Assembly: GCF_963169125.1 (NCBI RefSeq)
Contig: NC_084796.1
Location: forward strand, 90,132,888-90,196,887
DNA: 64,000 nucleotides
Origin: Humulus lupulus
Taxonomy: Eukaryota; Streptophyta; Magnoliopsida; Rosales; Cannabaceae
Reading direction: 5' to 3'
Notes under the pieces: generated by a model
What the model saw: only the letters and a program-made list of their open reading frames with translations
The model's database searches: none
Told to the model about the DNA's origin: nothing
In this document: one piece after another, positions 11,807-23,855 of the stretch
Layout: the number at the start of each line of letters is the position of its first letter
Position numbering within the stretch: the stretch's first letter is position 1
Made by a program: the position numbers and the translations under genes

Positions 11807-14800
11807 TTACTTACCAAACATCTCGGGATACCACTCCCTCATATATTCCTCCAATTCCCACGTGGCCTCTCTTTCTGTGCTATTGATCCACAAGATTTTA
11901 ACCATAGGAACACTTTTTGACCTTAACTCCTTAGTTCCCCATTCTAGAACGCGTATAGGTCGTTCTTCATAACTGAAATCTTGTTTTAACTCCAGAACCT
12001 TGTAATCAAGCACATGGGATGGATCTGATATATATTGTCTCAACATCAATACATGAAAATCGTTATGCGTTTTAGCAAATGATGGCGGTGAAGGCAACCG
12101 ATATGCTACATGCCCTACTTTTTCCAATATCTCAAAAAGACCTATAAACCTCGGGCTTAACTTTTTTTTCTTCCGAAACGCAGAATCCCCTTCATCGGAG
12201 AAACATTGAGAAAAACTTGATCTCCTACTGAAAACTCAACATTTCGTCTCTTAGCGTCGGAATAGCTCTTCTGGTGACTTTGAGTAGCAATACTTTGTTG
12301 TCTTATCTTTTCTACAGCCTCTCTTGCTTGTCTTACAACCTCGAGTCCTAAATATCATCTTTCACCGACCTCATCCCAATGAAGTGGTGAACGATATTTC
12401 GATCCATATAGCATCTCATAAGGTGCTATGCCTATCGTTGCCTGGTAACTGTTGTTGTAAGAGAATTCTATCAATGGAAGAGAATTCTAACGCACATGCC
12501 CTTAGTATATCTTGTAATATTTGTATGGTACGTTCTGATTGACCATCAGTTTGAAGGTGAAATGCCATACTTAGTATTAACTTAGTGCCCATGGCACGTT
12601 GTAGACTATCCCAGAACTTTGATGTAAAAACTGATCCTCTATCAGAGACTATCATATTTGGAACTCCATGTAGTCTTACATTCCCCGCCACGTAAAGCTC
12701 TGCATACTGCTCAGTATTATCAACTGTTTTTACCAACAAGAAGTGAGTAGATTTTGTGAGTCTATCTACTATCACTCAAATAGAGTCATGCTGCTTGGTG
12801 GTCCTTGGTAATCCCATCATGAAGTCCATCGCTATATCTTCCCATTTCCATTTGGGAATCTCTAATGGTTACAAAATTCCAGCAGTTCTTTGATGTTCAG
12901 CCTTAACTTGTTGACACGTAAGGCATTCTGCTAGAAATTCTGCTATGTGTTTCTTCATCCCCGGCCACCAGTACACTGTCTTGACATCGTTGTATATCTT
13001 GGTCGATCCCAGGTGAAGTGAACACGGAGTAGTGTGTGCTTCCTTCATAATACTTTCTCTTAATTCACAACTTTTGGGCACACACACTTGGTTTCTATAT
13101 CGTAACATGCCTTCTTATGTCAAGGAGAAATCAACAATCTCCGAGTTTTGTAGTGTTGCCTTCATCTTAAGAAGAAACTCATCCTCTTGTTGTTTCTCCT
13201 TTATTTCCTCCATTAATGTTGAATTGATCGTGAGGTCAGCTAGTTGTCCCATTATTAGCTCAATTCCGGACCTCTTAATACCATCTTGTAAGTGTCGAGT
13301 TATCCTCATAAGTGTTTATAAGCTTTTGTCACTCTGCCTACTAAGTGCGTCTGCCACGACATTAGCCTTTCTCGGACGATACAAGATCTGACAATCATAG
13401 TCCTTTACTAACTCCAGCCACCTCTGTTGCCTCATATTGAGCTCCTTTTGCATAAAGAAGTACTTTAGATTTTTGTGGTCCATATAGATTTCACACTTTT
13501 CTCAGTACAGATAGTGCCTCCAACTCTTTAGAACAAAAACCACCACTGCCAATTCTAAGTCATGGATTGGGTACCTTTAGCTATCTAGAGGCATATGCGG
13601 CTACTCTTTCGTCTTGCATCAAAACGCACCAAGTCCTTTCTTTGACACGTCGCAATACACTACAAACTTGCCCTTATAATTTGGGATGCATAAAACTGGG
13701 GTTAATATGAGGTTGTCCTTTAGTGTTTGGAAGCTTTCTTCACATTTCTCCGTCCATACAAATTTTTGTTGCTTTCATGTAAAATTTGTTAAGGGTGTAG
13801 TTATTTTGGAAAACCATTCAACAAATCATCTATAGTATCCTGCCAATCCCAGAAAACTTCTCACCTCCGTGGCACTCTTGGGTTTGGGCCAGTCCTTCAC
13901 TGCTTCGATGTTGGCTCGATCTACTTCTACGCCATTCTTAGATACAGTGTGTCCTAGAAATGCCACCTTCTCTAGCCAGAGTTTGCATTTCTTAAACTTA
14001 GCGTATAATTGATGACTTTTGAGTCATCCCAACATTAGTTGCAGGTGCTCTTCATGCTAGGCTTTCATCTTTGAGTAGACTAATATGTCATCTATAAACC
14101 CCACAATGAACTTATCTAGGTAGTCCTTAAATACTATGTTCATAAGATCCATGAACGCGGTAGGTGCGTTCGTTTATCCAAAAGACATTACTAGAAACTT
14201 GTAGTGTTCATATCTAGTCCAAAAAGTCATCTTTGGGATATCTTCTTCTCGTACTTTTAACTGATGATACCTTGATCTCAAATCTATCTTCGAAAATATC
14301 GTAGATCCTTGTAGTTGATCAAAAAGATCGTCTATTCAAGGTAAAGGGTATTTTTTCTTGATTGTCACTTTATTTATTTCTTGATAAGTGATGCACATCC
14401 TCATACTCCCATCCTTCTTTTTGACAAAACGCATTGGTGCTCCCCAAGGTGAATAACTCGGTCGGATAAAACCCTTGTCTAAAAGCTCCTGTAGTTGTAT
14501 CTTTAACTCCTTTAACTCAGTAGGCGCCGTTCCATAGGGAGCTTTTGAAATAGGTGCCATCTGAGGTGCCAATTCTATTTCAAACTCGATTTCCCTGCTC
14601 AGAGGTAATCCCAGTTGATCTTTTGGAAACACCTCGAGAAAATCGCATACAATATGTACATCCTTTGGTTCGAGTTGCGTCTTTCGTGTTTTGTCCACCA
14701 CACTGGCTAAAAATGCCTGGCAACTGCTATTGATTAACCATTGAGTTTTGAGGGCTGAGACTATCGGTATGCGAGTTCGAGAAACTTCTCCTTTGAAGGT

Positions 14801-14998
14801 GAATTGTTCTCCGCCTTCTGTTTGAAAGTTGATTGTCTTACCCTTAAGGTCTATCGCTGCCCCATGTTTGGCTAACCAATCCATAACTAAAATTACATCA
14901 TAATCCTTAAGGTCTAACTCGATCAAATCTACTTGTAATTCTCTTCCTTCGATTCTAACTACAACGCTACGCACCCCTCTACTAGATAGCATTCTGTA
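11807..14998 (-). pseudogene. Ty3/gypsy pol remnant: protease, RT, RNase H, integrase (element B)
   Basis: This is the polyprotein that matures, copies and integrates the element. From 14998: protease tail ([14 protein letters not shown]), RT linker ([13 protein letters not shown]), RT palm motif FIDDILVYS at about 14075-14104, RNase H (YCDVSKKGLG near 13640), zinc-binding region of integrase (SLHLGSTK ... CLTCQQVK, 12869-13108), core with SDRGSVF and SERTIQ (12416-12775), and the C-terminal tail ending EATWELEEYMREWYPEMF at 11807. Damage is heavy: stops at about 14336, through the RT, at 12776-12778 (TGA at the Trp codon also hit in A and D) and shifts in the RNase H. The FIDD motif survives. 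Gag is missing. Confidence 0.92.
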
Positions 14999-15036
14999 GA
15001 AACTAACATACTACAAGCTACTACTAGCTACTACTA
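14999..15036. other. Junction filler between elements B and C
   Basis: A CTA-rich stretch (repeated CTACTA) joins the broken protease end of B to the truncated LTR of C. It resembles the CTACAACTACTACTA tract near the start of A/B/D LTRs. No duplication marks this junction, which suggests deletion or end-joining. Confidence 0.45.
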
Positions 15037-16581
15037 CTACACCTTAATCCATAGAAAGATATCTTATATATACTTTAAGAAAAATAAATATGTTTTGACT
15101 AGTGAATTATGACTGAAAGTTAAAAAAAAAAAACAATTCTGTCCAACACATAATTTGATTTGACAACCTTTTTAGAAAAAACAAAACTCACAATCTATGG
15201 GGCTTTTATTAGTCAAATATTGCAGCGCTTTTAATTAATATAAAAAGAGTCCAAATAATTAAAACCAAATAAGAATGTTAATTTTAAACTTGTCAAAATG
15301 TTGCTCAAACATGCACTCGACAAGCTGTTAGTTTTTCACTCCAGCTTGTACATCAATCACAAAAAGCTTATAACTTCACCTAGACATAATGATATGCTCC
15401 AAGTCCCATTTGAAATTTTAACCAATAACCTAGTATTTGGCCCACTGGAAACCAATATAACAAAACCATCTTGGTAGCAAAAAATTTTGAACATCTAAAT
15501 TGGAAAATTTATAACTCCCAAATATGTCCAAAACATTTGGTAAACATTATAATTTTACCCACTCGACTAACAGTTCAAAATTTTATGGTCGGAACTGCCA
15601 AACCCTCATCCAGCTTTTCCTAGATTCCTAAAACGCTCATCACATGAGTTATATAAAACATTTTTCAGTGGTTCAAGATGTTAAAATTTTGTTCTTTTTC
15701 GAAATAACACATTAAAAAAAACTCTTATTGAATACTTACGTCATTTAGGTATGATTTGGCCCTTTGGAATCCACTAAATTTTTTTTGCAGCAAACATGCA
15801 TCTACCAATCCTGTGGAACATTGGATTCCAAGCTACCAAACACCACATAAACCCATATGCATGCATCATCAGCCCACTAAATAACCTTATTACAACCCAA
15901 ATAACTAATTGAACTCACAAAACAACAATCAAATTCTGATTTGCTAAAGCCATTAAAATGTTATGGTAAGATTCAATATTTTTACCTCTTTATGTTCAAG
16001 CCTTTCGGGTGGTTGAGCTCTTAGGGTTTCGAATCACTTCTCAACACTTCACACACTTAAATCCCTTCCCATAAACACTAAAAATGAGATTATAGAGATA
16101 GAAAAAGAAAAGGATAGGGATGCTTAAAAAGAGTTTACTCTAGGGTTTACCTCGTTCAAAAATTTCCTTCCAAGCTTGCATGCATGTAGATGATGGTGCT
16201 CACACTTGCATCAACCACACCTAGGTTTGAGATGATGGATGTGGTGAGTGTTAAACCAACATGCATAGAGTTTTAAAACCCTTAAAGGTTTAGTCAATGA
16301 CCAATTATTACATCAAGAATAAGTTATGCGCAAACTTAGTTTTGCCATAATTATTCCATCAAGAATATTTTATCAGAGATTTTTATCCGATTAGGGTTTC
16401 TGACCCAGTCCATCACCAAAGGTCTCAATTTCTAAAAAACCGCACTTATCACAATATGGCTAGCTTTCAAACATCACAAAATTCTTGTAACATAAAATGT
16501 TCCCCTGAAATAATACATAATACAGGGAACTAAAATACTAGAACAAGGGTTTACATGTTTCCCTATACGCGGGGCGTTACA
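15037..16581 (-). repeat. 3' LTR of element C, truncated
   Basis: It starts at 16581 as TGTAACGCCCCGC and matches 46150-48403 (5' LTR of C) along most of its length. It lacks about 700 bp present in the other copy at 47440-48150, and everything beyond the equivalent of 46150. Many short A/T runs; no ORF of note. Confidence 0.8.
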
Positions 16582-16616
16582 ATACCTACAATTTATACAG
16601 TTTCATCCTCGAAACT

Positions 16617-18612
16617 TAGAAAAACTGTGGGTATAACTCTCTCATCCAGTCTTTAGGTTACCATGCTTCTTCTTCTACCCCATGGTTACACAACTGCACT
16701 TTAACCAAGGGTATAGTCTTATTACGCAGCACCTTATCCTTATGATCCAGAATCCTCGCCAGTTTCTCCTCGTAACACAGTTTCAGATCCACCTCCAACT
16801 GTTCGTAACTAAGTACATGGCTCGGGTCTTCCACAAATTTTCTCAGCATAGATATATGGAATACATCAAGTACTTGAGCCAATGCAGGTGGGAGAGCTAA
16901 TCGGTAGGCTACGATGCCGCTTTTCTCCACTATCTTAAAAGGTCTGATATACCTTGGACTTAAATTTCCTTTCTTACCAAAATGTAGAGCTCCCTTCAAC
17001 GGAGTCACCTTTAGGAGCATCTTATCTCCACCTTCATATGTCAAGGGTCTTCGGAATCATTCTGCATATTTGTACCTCTGATCTATGGAGGTCTGCAGTC
17101 TCTCCCGTATCTTCTTGATATCTTCAGTTACTTTGTCCACTTCCTCTGTACCCAAGAATTTTCTTTCACCGACTTTGTGCCAATGAATTGGGGACCAAAT
17201 TTTTTTCCCATAAAGGGCTCATACAACGCCATCTTAATAGAGTCGTGGTAGCTATTATTGTAATAAAATTCCATCAGTGGAAGTTTTGTGCTCCACGGCC
17301 CCTGGAAGTCGAGTACATAGGCTCTCGGCATGTCTTCCAGGGTTTGGATCGTTCGCTCACTCTGGCCGTCTGTCAGGGGATGGAAAGTAGTGCCAAACTT
17401 AAGTTGAGTCCCCAAACATTCTTGCATCCTTTTCCAAAATGTCGTGGTGAAACGTCCGTTTCGGTCAGAAATGATGGACTTAGGTACTCCATGTAGTCGT
17501 ACAATCTCTTATATGTATAAGTCTGCTAACTTATCCAAAGAATAAGTTATCTTAATGGGTAAGAAATGTGATGGCTTGGTCAATCTATAAGCAATTACCC
17601 ATATCGTATCTTGACTCTTAGGAGTATTTGGCAGTCGAGTAACAAAATCCATTGTGATCATTTCCCACTTCCATTCTAGAATCTGTAGTGATTGCAGCAA
17701 CCTGGCTGGTCGCTGGTGCTTCGACTTGGTTTTTTGGCAAGTGAGGGAATTACCTCGTATTCTGGTACTTCCTTTTTCATCTTTGGTCACCAAAAATATT
17801 TTCTTAAAACCAGGTAAATTTTAGTGGCGTCGGGGTGCATTGCGTAAGGGGCATTGTGTGCCTCATAGAAGATTTGCTTCTTAATCTCTGCATCGTCGGG
17901 AACATAAATTCTACCTTTAAATCCTAACACCCTATCTTCCTCACGTCATGTTTGATCTGCTCATAACAAGGTTCCAAAAGTTGTCCTCCTTGTATTACTT
18001 CCACAATGGTGGGCTGCACTGAAAGATTTGTTAATTTTCCAACAACTACCTCAAGATCCAACGTAGAGATGTCACCTTGCAGTTCCAAGGGAATTTCCCA
18101 CACTGTCATAATCATAATCGTTAAGCAATTCTAACCACCGGCACTGCCTCATCTTCAATTCCTTCTGGGTGAAGAAGTACTTGAGGCTCTTGTGGTTGGT
18201 GTAAATGTCGCAATGTATCCTATAGAGAAAATGCCTCAACATTTTTAATTTGAACACTACTATAGCAAACTCTAAGTCATGCCAGGTTAGTTATTTTTGT
18301 AATTCTTTAGCTGTTGGGACACATAGGCTATCACCTTGCCATGTTGCATTAGTACTATCCCTAGCCCTTGTCCCGAGGCATCGCTGTAGATCGCGTATCG
18401 CTTTGTCCCACTAGGGATAGTCAACACTAAGGCGGTGGTCAACCTCGTTTTTAGTTCTTGGAAACTCCTATCACACTGTTCGGTCCACACAAACATAGCT
18501 TTTTTTTATGGATAAGAGCGGTCATTGGCATAGCAATTTTTGAGAACCCTTATATGAACCGCCTATAATAACATGCTAATCGGAGAAAACTTCTCACTTC
18601 TTGAGCTTTTTT
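16617..18612 (-). pseudogene. Ty3/gypsy pol remnant: RT end, RNase H, integrase (element C)
   Basis: This continues the RT that begins at 31595. RNase H is visible at 18287-18496 (YAIYSDASGQGLGIVLMQHGK) and 18072-18257 (YTNHKSLKYFFTQKELKMRQ). The integrase zinc region and core lie at 17509-17793 (CQKTKSKHQRPA, DFVTRLPNTP) and 17128-17427 (TDGQSERTIQTLED). The C-terminal part lies at 16658-17044 (FGKKGNLSPRYIRPFKI), followed by a stop and a short tail to the TAA at 16617-16619. Here the Trp before VIAYRLTK is kept, unlike A, B and D. Many frameshifts and stops make it inactive. Confidence 0.9.
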
Positions 18613-18617
18613 CAGAG
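18613..18617. repeat. Target-site duplication of element E, left copy
   Basis: CAGAG, matched at 31003-31007 on the other side of E. Confidence 0.92.
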
Positions 18618-19383
18618 TGTTGACGCGGTTCTTCGCCAACGGGTAATTAAGAGAAAAAGAGAAAGGGATTAGTGCCAAATGTGGAACCAAAATAGATATA
18701 TGATCTTAGAGGAGGAAAGAGGTGACTCAAAACACGTTTTTTAAGTGGTTCGAAGGTTAAAATCCTTCTACTCCACTAATCAATATTATTGATCTATACT
18801 GAGTATTTGATTACAGAGTATTTCTTACAAGAGGTTATTTTTGCCAACCCTTATCAACTCCCAGGGTCTCCATATTTATATGAGAAGGCACCTGGAAGTT
18901 GGTAAGAAGGTCATCTTGTGACCTTCTTACTTGTCGTATCAATTCTGTGACATTCATGATTAATTCCTAAACCTGACACATAAGTGTGGTCAAATCAATA
19001 GGTAAGGAGGTAATGGGCCGCACGGCCCAACCCAGTCGTGGGTGTCTGAATACGCACGTTCCTGCTGCGTGTCCGAGAAGTCAGGGGGATATCAGACACG
19101 TGATGCCTGATATGTGCACGTTTACCTTGCATGTGTTGGCTTCGCAAAGGGTCATAGCCTCCATATGAAGCTCGTATCACGAGCTTCGTACTTAGCTCGG
19201 TCTTCGACCTTCGGAAACCCTGCCCTGGCCTTGGGCAGTGAAGGCGAGCTCTTGGGGCTTCCTCGAGCTAGGAAGGCACGACACTACAACAGAAACTCCG
19301 GCCCCTAGGGATGATCATGAGGTAATCATGGTTAGGCCGCAGCTCGACTTGCTAATCAGCCCGTTGGAAAATCAGGGCGTACA
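18618..19383 (-). repeat. 3' LTR of element E
   Basis: On the plus strand it begins TGTTGACGCGG and ends GGGCGTACA; in element orientation TGTACGCC...GTCAACA. A TATAAATA box (minus) lies at 18873-18880. The polypurine tract TTGGGGGGTAGA flanks it at 19384 on the minus strand. Confidence 0.93.
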
Positions 19384-19632
19384 TCTACCCCCCAAGCTCC
19401 TGCTTGTGGTATATCACGTCGTATATCAGACCACAGTAGGGGCTTTTAGACTTCCCCATGAACTCTTTGTATTCCACTTTTTATGCAGGCGCCTGATACG
19501 TGGAACATCGTGGGTGGTGACGGTACGTCTTACGAGAACCGCGTTTAATGGCCTAGCCTATGCCCAGCCGTCATTTCGTATTTCGAGTGGAGGGCCTTGG
19601 ATCCCTCATCAGGGCCATCCAATGGCCCTCTA

Positions 19633-19660
19633 CACGTGATCTTTTATGCATATAAAAAGG
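19633..19660 (+). promoter_or_regulatory. Candidate promoter of the antisense gene in element E
   Basis: A G-box-like CACGTG (19633-19638) is followed by TATAAAAAGG at 19651-19660 on the plus strand. It lies inside the 3' untranslated region of E and about 730 bp upstream of the antisense ATG at 20384. A start near 19685 would give a leader exon ending at the donor GTAAGT at 19880. The motifs are seen; promoter activity is inferred. Confidence 0.55.
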
Positions 19661-19879
19661 GGTGGCCACCCTACGCATGGGCCACCCTTTCATTCGAAGT
19701 TTTTCAAACTTCTGTTCTCCTTCTCTCTTTATCTCAGAAGAACAAACCCTCTACTCGTTACTGCCATTTTCAGCTTTCAAGAAGCTTAGGCGCACGGATC
19801 TCTTCGAAGCTTTGGAAGCCAATACATCGACGAAGCTTTTACCAAGGTGACACCTCCATCCACCTCCCAGCTACACACT

Positions 19880-20375
19880 GTAAGTTCCCTGACCATGTGC
19901 GTTTTGAGAATATATGCTACTGTAGCATAGGTGAAAAATTTACTGTAGCCGCATGCAAGGTTTTACTTGGTTTTGAGGATACAGAGGGTGAAAACCCTTT
20001 TTAGGTTAGGGTATCTTTGCTGTAGGAAACCATTTTAGAGTATGGGTTTTAGGATGCTTTTTCTGGGGAAAATTTTCTGGGTAGGAGTCTTGATAATTTT
20101 GGGTGCAAAACCGGGTAGCTTAGGAAACACGCCTCACAAGCGGTTTTGCAATTTTCTGCCTACTGAAACTTTCCCCCCAAGGAAAATTCTATCCTGACCC
20201 CCCTGACACATGAATCCCGAGGAATCGGGGATCTGTTGGGGGCACAGACGCGTGTTCATCGAACCGCGTGGTCCCACTCTCCACGGGCTGGGCTTACCTC
20301 AGTTCGTGCAAATAATAATTGCTTTTTCTTCATGCTTGGGTCGCCTTTTCTGAAATGTTTTCTTTTGTTCGTTAG
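19880..20375 (+). other. Predicted 5' UTR intron of the antisense gene
   Basis: Donor CACT|GTAAGTTCCC at 19880 and a T-rich acceptor TTTTGTTCGTTAG ending at 20375 bound a 496-bp intron. The ATG follows 8 bases after the acceptor, at 20384. An alternative is an unspliced leader. Confidence 0.5.
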
Positions 20376-20383
20376 GCGACCAG

Positions 20384-22998
20384 ATGGCTCCAAAGAGGAA
20401 TCTCCCCCAGAAGAACGTCGGCAGCTCGGCCTCCCAGCAGGACAGAGGAAAGGCGGCGATGCCTGACTCCCCGATCCCCCGCTTCGGGCTGGCAGTGGAG
20501 AAGGAGGTCGAGGTGGCCCCTGATGCATTCTTTGAGGCGGAGAGAATCATCTCAAAGATAACCGACCAGGTGAAGATTAACAAAATCTTCATTTCCCACA
20601 ACATCACCCTAGGGAAAGCATCCGTAGTGGCTCGACTTGCTTCAGATGGCGAGCGGAGCTGCGCACCGCTCGAGGAGTTGTTCGCGGCCTGGAGCGGTGA
20701 ACACTTTAAGGCAGGGGCCTTCCTTCCCCTAGAGCAGTATTTTGATGATTTCCTCAACTACGTGGGGTTGGCCCCGTTTCAGCTCCCCCCCCAACTCCTA
20801 CCGTCTGCTGGCAGGGTTGAGGTATTTGTTCCAGAAGCACAAGTGGGAGGTCCCCACTCCTGCAGACATTTTATATTTCTTTTGCCTCAAAGCCAGCCCG
20901 GACCAGTGGGGGCGAGGTGACGGGTTTTACTATCTAACCCGGTTTCCTAATACGGCGGCGGTCATGGAGCTGCCCAGCCACCCTAATGACTTTAAGGACC
21001 AGTTCTTCATGTCAACTGGGTTCCAGAATTGTGAACATCACTATTTCAATCGTCCTCGTAAGTTTTCTCCGACCTTAGCTCGTATTTTAAGTGTCATTTT
21101 AGCTCCTCCCGCACCCCGTTCTGACTCAGATTAATCTTACAGCTATCTTCGCGAGGACAGAGAAATCTATGACCGTCGGGGCCCATTATGAGACACTGGC
21201 GGGCTTGCCCCCCAGTGAAAAGGACTACCGGGTGCTCGTGACGGACGAGACGATGGTGTTTTGTAAGCTGATTTTCCCAAATCAGACTTTGAATCTAAGG
21301 AGGCCTCGGGGGCCTCCCCCAGTTTGCTCCTCTATGCCCATAATCATGGAGGAGGTCACGATGGACGGGGACAAGGAGGACGAGGAGGACAAGACTCCAC
21401 CTGTGAGGAGCAGGAAGAGGGCGCTGGAGGTCGCCCAGATAACGGACGAAGAGAGGATCCAGTCTGGAGCAGCTGCGGGTCCCTTAGGCCAAGGTAACCT
21501 TTACATATTTAGGAACTTAGATAGGGCCATTGCCGACCCTCGGCTAGCTAGATTCAACCCCCGATAGCTCGTTCATCGTCACCGAAGTGATCCGGACCTG
21601 GACACAACCCTGCTCCACTGCGTCGATCGGCTCGTGTTGGACTACCAAGATAGCCGACCTAGGGGTACCGTAGTAGTAGATAACACCCTAGCCTTTAGGT
21701 CAATCCTATTCGAGGAGTATGGGACTAACCTCCGTTCATGGCCATCCCTCCGGAGGGGTATCTTAGCTCCGGGGCTTAGGCAGTACGTAGGAGAATCTAG
21801 CCCTGAGTCAGACCTGGACCCAGAACTTGCGCCAGTTCGGGATGTAATCGTCTTAGGTTCTTCTTCCAGCTCGGGGGGTAGGGCTCCCTTAGTATTCGCA
21901 TACTATTTATCTTTAACCCTTTGTCTTTGTCTCTGTATGGTTGCTAACTTGTATTAACCATGTTTTTGTTTTGACAGAAGAGATGTCTCAGCCCGAGGAG
22001 AGCTTGCGAGGCGCAGTCTTCGGGGGGAACCCCTCAGCCGGGCCAAGACTTAAAAGGCTCCGGGGGTCCAAGAGTGTCGCTGGGGTCTCCACCAAGTCTC
22101 CGGCAAAGGAGAAGGAGAAAAGCCCGGCAGATCAGGTCGCGGGAGCGATTCTCCTTGTTGTAGGAGCAGGCCAAATGCCTCCACCGCCTCCGCGAGCTCC
22201 AGCCGCCACCCAGGACGCGGGGTCGGAGCTCAGAACTCCGGCCGTGGTGGCCTCCGATGTACGCATCCCAGTAAACCCCCAGGATCTGGAGAAGATCCCA
22301 GAGGCCTTCTGGGGAATGGTGTACGAGTCGGCGAACTATGCCGTGAGCCATATATACAAGTTCACCGAGAAGGAGCTCCGGGCCATTGAGACAATGAGCT
22401 CGGTTGGCGTAATGGAGTCTTCAATGGGCATGACCCTAACGGTAAGCTGCCCTGTTCTCTTAAAGCTTTTACCATTACACTTCGCCCTATTTTTCCTCTA
22501 AGGCAATTTATCTTTTATTTCTCGCAGGGTGTCGTCGCTCTTCACCGGAGCATCGTTAGGGCCAAAACTCAGCTCGAAGATATGAGGACCGAGCACCAGG
22601 CCTGTCTTCAGGAGGCTAAGGCGACTAAAGATGCCCTAGCGACCTCGAAGGCCGAGTTGGAGAAGACCCGCTCAAAGGTCCAAGAGCTCGAGACCTCCCT
22701 TGCCATCTCGCGGACAGACCTCGAGGCCGCGAAGACTGAGATCCAGGCCGCCCAAGCCGAGTTGGAGGCCGAACGGACTACTTCGGAGCAGTCCCTGGAA
22801 GATCTGTTCTACCACTACTAGGCTTACAATCCGGAGGCTGACTTTTCCTTCATGTCACCGAGTCATTGGGCGCGCTTGCTGGTGAAGTTCCAAGCTCGCC
22901 TTGACAAAGAGGCGTCGCCTTCGGAGACTGGGGACGGCTCTGGCGCGGCGGAGCAGGGTGAGACAGCGACCTCCCAGGGGCCATCAGACGGAGCTTAG
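20384..22998 (+). pseudogene. Antisense additional gene of the Tat element (Transposase_28/'putative gypsy type transposon' type)
   Basis: Four coding exons can be read: 20384-21057, 21143-21877, 21978-22441 and 22528-22998, with GT-AG introns of 85, 100 and 86 bp in phases 1, 1 and 0. The spliced length minus one base is a multiple of three (about 780 codons). The first half resembles the plant 'putative gypsy type transposon' domain (FLNYVGLAPFQL ... KHKWEVPTPADILYFFCLKA). The last exon has a long coiled coil (22582-22810, repeated ELE/TSKAELEKTRSKVQ). Three lesions break it: an extra base in a C8 tract at 20785-20792, TAG at 21565-21567, and TAG at 22819-22821 inside an otherwise continuous frame. 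Function is unknown in the family. It is GC-rich compared with the AT-rich surroundings. Confidence 0.8.
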
Positions 22999-23153
22999 GG
23001 CGTTATGTCTCTTTTCCCCTTGAATATTTTTAAGTAATTTTTTTTTATGTAACCCTTGCATGAGGTGTTTTCACCTCGAGACAATCTGCTTTGGCGTTTT
23101 TAACTTACGCTTTTTCATGCCTTTAAGCATTTTGGTTACAATTTTTTGAAAAA

Positions 23154-23735
23154 CTTAGTTCGCGTTAACATTTATCCATATACCGAGCTCTTTAGGAAGA
23201 ACATCGATCGATAGATTTAAATTAACTTCTAAGTTCTTTGACTCGGTTAAAACCAGGAACTCATTTTGAAAACTTAGTTCGGGTTAACTTTTATCCATAT
23301 CTCGTGTTCTTTAAGAAGAACAACGATCAATAGATTTAAATCAACTTCTAAGTTTTATGACCCGGTTAAAACCAGGAACTTAATTTGAAAACTTAGTTCG
23401 TGTTAACTTTTATCTATGTCTCGAGCTCTTTAAAAAGAACAACGATCAATAGATTTAAATCAACTTCTAAGTTTTATGACCCGGTTAAAACCAGGAACTT
23501 AATTTGAAAACTTAGTTCCTGTTAACTTTTATCTATGTCTCGAGCTCTTTAAGAAGAACAACGATCAATAGATTTAAATCAACTTCTAAGTTTTATGACC
23601 CAGTTAAAACCAGGATAGGACTTAGTTAGCGTTAACCCTTATCAATATCTCGCATTTTTAAGAAAACAACGGTCAATCGATAAGAATCAACAACTAAGTC
23701 GTTAAGGAGACCTGGTTATATCCAGGTACCATATG
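23154..23735. repeat. 119-bp tandem array in the 3' spacer of element E
   Basis: Units start CTTAGTTCG at 23154, 23273, 23392 and 23511 (exactly 119 bp apart). A diverged fifth unit starts at 23621. Each contains GTTAAC, a GATCAATAGATTTAAAT core and GGTTAAAACCAGGAAC. It lies between the pol end and the antisense gene. Tandem repeats in this spacer are a known source of plant satellites. Confidence 0.92.
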
Positions 23736-23855
23736 CCCCCCAAGTAACTGGGAAAGGGTCTTTCGTGGTTACTTTAAGATTACACTTGCAAATATGCGTA
23801 AAAAGCTGATTTTCATTGATACATAAAAAGTGGCCTTCCAGGCCTAACAAGTGGA

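Larger units (their letters stand above)
10169..14998 (-). mobile_element. Ty3/gypsy element B, truncated at both ends
   Basis: It contains the 3' LTR (11770 down to 10169, incomplete), a polypurine tract just right of 11770, and a pol region up to the protease near 14998. Gag and 5' LTR are missing: at about 15000 the sequence switches to an LTR of element C. The LTR and protein family are related to A and D. The 3' LTR runs into the inverted-repeat spacer instead of reaching its own TCATTACA end. Confidence 0.88.

Noticed and set aside
19114..19639. Overlapping plus-strand frames at the E LTR and spacer
   Set aside because: They cross the LTR end and the polypurine tract and have no family resemblance; chance frames in GC-rich DNA.
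20256..20757. Minus-strand frames opposite the antisense gene
   Set aside because: They are shadows of the plus-strand exon, which has the recognisable protein.
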